Assembly (NCBI GenBank): GCA_002633005.1
Contig: NMRA01000380.1
Coordinates: forward strand, 369,131 to 433,130
Source: Phoronis australis
Taxonomy: Eukaryota > Phoronida > Phoronidae
Length of the DNA stretch: 64,000 nt
Direction: 5' to 3'
Numbering within the stretch: position 1 is the first letter of the stretch; the number at the start of each line of letters is the position of its first letter. A model generated the notes under the pieces. The model saw only the letters and a list, made by a program, of their open reading frames with translations. It searched no databases and was not told where the DNA came from. The translations under genes were made by a program, and so were the position numbers. Positions 52,801-58,800 of the stretch are shown here, piece after piece.

Positions 52801-55800
52801 CACAGTACTTTTTTCACCATGTTTGCCTAAATATGGAAACTCATTTAACATTTACAATCTGTCACGAAAATTTCCTTGACATTACAAAAATTGCTTCTTA
52901 CGGACAAAACACGTCATCTGTGATTAATAGAAGTGGCTCAAACATGGAAACAATTGACAAACCCCCCTCCCAAAAAAAACTGCAATAACACAAGTTTGTC
53001 TGCATTAAAATGATAAATTTCATAATAATTAGGCTATGAGATTGTGACTAGTACATTCACATGGTGAAGAATCAGAGCAAGTGCTGACACAGCGCCACCT
53101 ATACATAGTTTTCTCGTAAACGCGATTACCCAGAATTCAGTTGTAGTCCGCCATCTTTAAAGGCAAGCTTTCGTTGAACGTGTTATCTATTGTACCCATA
53201 TATTTTGTTGCCGATGTCAGTTTTGAAAGAGAAAGGGAACGTCTTAGGCGTAAAGGAAAAGTATAGAGATTCACTGGACAGTGTTACGAGAGCACGGTAT
53301 CTGGAGAAGATACGGGATATCGGCAATCTTGATCCATATGAGATCGAGTCCGTGAAGTGGTGTGCGGTAACGCCAGAGGCAGAGGCCAACGACTTACCCA
53401 ATATTTCCTACCCAGACATTGTTAACTATCTGGTCAACAAACAGAGTGCATATACTTTGGCGGCACTTAAAGCGTATAAGTCTTTAGAGGCTTATAATTA
53501 TTTTGTTTCTGGGTTTGTTCTGGAGTTAAAGGTTAGCAAGACTCCTAACTCCAGGGTAGTGCTCATGGCCAAAGTGAAACATTCACAAAGAATGAATGAT
53601 GCGTCGCTCAAACCTTGGGTTATTGCTGAACAAGATGGCACTGTTGTGTCAGGTCACTGCACATGTATGGCAGGGATTGGGGAAGTCTGCTCGCATGTTG
53701 GTGCTGTGCTATTTGCTGTTGATGCAGTGGTGAAGATTAAGAAAAGCACAACAGTAACTCAAGAAAAGTCGTACTGGTTGCCTTCATCTGCTTCAAAGGT
53801 AAATGTTTTACTTCTTTTTATAACCTCAACATAAGTAAGTGTAAGGTCCACAAAAAGAGTTGGAAATTAAGCTCACTTTTATTACTCGAACAGGCACTTA
53901 CGGAGAGCGTGCGACATTTTGTTTGGTTTTTTGCTCGACAGTAGAAAATTTGGCATTACTCATAATTTTTACCACCAAACAAACAAATTTGATGTACAGA
54001 TCGAAGGTGGCCCTCCATCTTAGAATTTAGGTCATGTTATAAGTTAAAATTTATGGTACTACTTATTTTAAATGTCGACATCAGTCTCGACTGTGGCATC
54101 TCTATGTTGTGATGTTTGGTTTAAGCCCAAGGTGTTCAGGCGACGAAACGTGGGGGTTTGAAAGCGAATTTTTTATATTGGAAGGTGGCCCTTTAGCCAA
54201 ACCTTGGTATTTACCTGATAAGGAACGCTACATTTTGCTGTTTTGAATACGAACGGTTTTCTGTACAAGTCAGAAATGAACAGACTAATTGTAAACATTT
54301 CCCAGTCTTTACTTACATATTGTTCCTGTTGCGCTCAACCATCATAACAAAGTTTCCTCAGGAATATACCAAGCAATGAATAAGATCTTGCTAACTTCTC
54401 ATTTCAGGTTAACTATAAACCAGTGAAGGACATTGACTTCCGCTCTGCGAAGCAACTGAAGCGAACCTTTGATGGTGCATTTGGGTGTCCACAGCCAACG
54501 CCAAAAATGAAGAAGTGCCCCCAAGTGGAGGATCCTTCCAGCGAAGAGCTAACAAAATTTTTTCAGGACATGAAGGACTGTGGGAAGAAACCAGTTGTGT
54601 TGGCTGTTGTCCCTGGATTCTCAGATGATTTTCGGCCTATATCGTTGAGCAAGAAATACCCAAAAGTGTTGTCAGAGCTCTACGACGAGACACTAGCTGC
54701 AGCTCAGCAATCAACGGTTCTTGATCAGTGTGACATGATCTTCAAAAGTATATCTGTGACAAACCAAGAAGTCGTCAATTGCGAGGAGGACACCCGTCTC
54801 CAGGCTGCCACAAAGCAATGGTTTCGCTTCCGAGCTGGTCGTATCACTGCTTCTAAAGCAAAGGCAGTTTGTCGTACGTCTCTCAAAAATCCAGCTAAGA
54901 GCTTGATTCGCGATATTTGCTACCCCAACTCTAAGCCATTTAAAACTGCTGCAACTACTTGGGGCTGTGAGCATGAGAAAAAGGCTCGGGATGATTATCT
55001 TGAAATAATGAAAGCAAATCATGACAACTTCACATTTCGTAACAGCGGACTGGTAATTAGCACCGAGTACCCCTTCATGGGTGCAAGTCCGGATGGTGTA
55101 GCAACTTGTGACTGTTGCGGTGATGTCATCATTGAAATCAAATGCCCCTTCTGTCATAAGGACAAGATCATCGATGATTCAGTTGATTGTTTAGAAATTG
55201 TAAATGGCGAACTTTGTCTGAAGCGCAACCATGCATACTATTACCAAGTGCAGTGCCAGTTACTCGTCACTGGAGCTGAGTGTTGTGATTTTGTTGTCTG
55301 GACGACGAAAGACTTTGTGCACGAGAGAATACTGCACGACACTGAGTTTACTCAGCAAATGGTTAATGACTGTAGTCTATTTTTCAAAAAGGTGATTTTG
55401 CCAGAGTTAGTGGCCAAGTTGTACTCCAGGACACAGACTGTTAGTGTGCAGTAAATACTATACATATACTGATAACTCAAGTTATAGTGCAGTACTGAGA
55501 ATGAGGATGTAGTTATTTTTTCTTCACGCTGATTAGTATTAGTTGTCTGGTTATGCTTTTACATCGTAGTTATTAATAGACATGCTATATTTCACCATTC
55601 TTTTTTCTCATTTCTGAGTGTTTACTGAATGGCCATGTGATGTGTGTCAATATTTCTATCATACATTTCGTTGAAAGCATGACTGGAATAGTTTTAATCA
55701 GGAGTTTAGAATAATTTAGAACTCTGAAAACAGATGTACTTTAAATGAATCTTGGGGAAGAAACAGTCCTGCTTTCAACATAATGTTTCACCATGACAGA

Positions 55801-58800
55801 CTCAGGACTAGAGTAAGTATTCAATATTGCTATAAAAGTACAAAAACAACACCTGGGTAGTGTGTTAGTGCAACTCATTTCTGTATTTACAAAAAGCACT
55901 CCCCTACTACCGTTGACAAATTGACAACAGTTACGAGCAACATAATTCGAGTAGTTGTGTGGTTTACTTCCTGATTTTACAGCAAGTCTTCAACTTTACT
56001 TTTAGTCAAATGGCACTACTGAGTCACACATGTTGATCAGAGCACAGCACACAGTAGTTATCTTATCAATAACAGGCATGTCATTGTTCACAGTGCTCAA
56101 GTAGTCGATGAGAATCGTACTTTGAAGAATTGTATATTTATTCCGCAGAATACCAATAACCCTTTCAACATGTATTCTCAGATGGGCAATTTTCCTCATG
56201 CTTTCCAATTCAAGCGGTGATAACTGAGATTTTCCTTTTGTGAAAGCCGGTATCTTTACTTCAGCACCCTTAAGGCCAACACACTCAGCTATGTCAAAAC
56301 CTCTGTCAGCGAGGACAATATCCCCTGGAAGAAGCTTACTTAGGAAATTGCAATTCAGTGTCATGTGCTTGTCCGACACTCTCCCACCCCAGCCTTCTGA
56401 CAAGAACGAAACTGAGCCTTGTGGGGTGACACCTATTAGATACTTAACAGTGTTGTGGTGCTTATAGTTAGACCATGTCTCCGCACGCGCACGCAAGTTC
56501 GATGGCCTTTCTATGAACAACTCGAAGCAGTCAATAATAACACAGACTTTCAATCCAAAACTTCTACGGAATTCCATTGGCATAGTTTTCCTTAGTTCTT
56601 CTCTTTCTGGCCACACAATAACTGAACGTAACTTTTTGTACAGGACATGTATCACTTCACTAAAAATTTTGGAAGCATTGCTTGTAGAAATACCAAAAAA
56701 ATAGCCAAGTCCCTGGAAGCTGATGTTCTGTCTCAATTTATACAGAGCCAGGATGACTTTATGAAATCTCGTCATGAGTGCTTTTGGTGACGACTGAACA
56801 GAGTCTCCCAGGAAACTGCACAAAGCAGACAGAACACCAAACAAAAGTCCAGTATAATACTTGGTCTTCTCTTCATTGTCGCGAAGAGAATCAAGTGAGA
56901 AAGTTAGTTTAGCCTTGAGTAAACTATTTTCTGACAGCAGTCGCTGAAGCTCACTGTCCACTTGACTTTGATTAAGTGGTTTGTCTGGCACTGATACCTC
57001 CTCAAAATCAACACGGCCCTTTAACTGGAACGAGCAAGGGTTCTTGTCTTCTTCTGTAGAATCAATGGGCACGGCCAGTTGTTCAGTGAATGATAAGTCG
57101 ATCAATGCTTCAGCCACGTGATGCCTTTCCTTTACTTCTAGTCGCTTAGCAGCACGATGAAATCTACAAAGGATTACAAAGGATTGAAAAACCATTAAAA
57201 ATTTAAGACAAAGATACAGTAGTCTTCAAAAGAAGATTGACAAATATCAGCAGATTTCGACTAGTAAGAAGGTTGCCCCATGCTATATTTACACGTAAAC
57301 GTCTAAAATGAAAATTCCGCCATCAGATTCTGTGCATGCTCTCTCGCCGAAAACTGACATATAGTCTTACGCAGTCCTGTGCAAGAATTCAATGTACAGA
57401 ATTCAATGATGTAATTACAAACAACAGGAAAATCAACACCTTAAAAACCAAGGCGTGGGTGTTGAACAGAACGTGACAAAAGGGCATGTAATTGCGATTT
57501 TTAGAACTTGCTGTTTAAAGTTCAAATTGCAGTTTATAGGTTGAATCTAGGAATCACCAAGTTCAATTAAATTATCTACTCTTTCACATAACATGTACCA
57601 AGCTGTATCATGGAGTCTCTAACAAAACTTACAATTATTCACCAAGGCAGTATAACATAAAGACTTCTAATGTGCTACAAGAGGACTAAGTAAGTAATAT
57701 AACATAACATAACCACTTGAACCAAGACAACATGAATTTTACCCGTCTTACTAACGTACCTTTTAACACTTCTGTCAATGTGCCCCTGCTTTTTGGCTGA
57801 CTTGGAAGGCGATCCTAGATGACCAAGCTTCAGTGTAGGAGCCCAATCTGGGTTTGCCTTGTCGTACATCTTTGCTGGTTCACCTAAAATGGTACCAACA
57901 TTTGAAAACAGAAAAAGTGGACCATAACTGACTTGGCTAGTCGGCACGCAACGCTGGCAACTATATACCAATGAAACATTGATTAGTATTGTCATGAATG
58001 TTAAAACCAGTGCATTCCCTCCACAGCACTTGCATTCAATCATGGTTAATGAAAAAATGAAAATCATGANTAATTGCGATTTTTATAGAATTTATGGGTG
58101 GCCTTTAGATGAATGTGGGCGTTAACCCGAGCAATAACGATTGTTTTGAAAAACATCTCTACTAGGTATGCAAACAATATGTAATGAACTATGCAGAATA
58201 GTACAAACTGTATGTTCGCATTTGATGCTTGGTACTCACTCCAGTTAGAACTTGCTGTTTAAAGTTCAAATTGCAGTTTATAGGTTGAATCTAGGAATCA
58301 CCAAGTGCAATTAAATTATCTACTCTTTCACATAACATGTACCAAGCTGTATCATGGAGTCTCTAACAAAACTTACAATTATTCACCAAGGCAGTATAAC
58401 ATAAAGACTTCTAATGTGCTACAAGAGGACTAAGTAAGTAATATAACATAACATAACCACTTGAACCAAGACAACATGAATTTTACCCGTCTTACTAACG
58501 TACCTTTTAACACTTCTGTCAATGTGCCCCTGCTTTTTGGCTGACTTGGAAGGCGATCCTAGATGACCAAGCTTCAGTGTAGGAGCCCAATCTGGGTTTG
58601 CCTTGTCGTACATCTTTGCTGGTTCACCTAAAATGGTACCAACATTTGAAAACAGAAAAAGTGGACCATAACTGACTTGGCTAGTCGGCACGCAACGCTG
58701 GCAACTATATACCAATGAAACATTGATTAGTATTGTCATGAATGTTAAAACCAGTGCATTCCCTCCACAGCACTTGCATTCAATCATGGTTAATGAAAAA

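Noticed and set aside
57675-58067. Full 130-codon frame as an independent protein, present twice
   Set aside because: Only the part from 57760 to 57883 is exon, bounded by splice sites; the hydrophobic N-terminal part of the frame is intron read-through.
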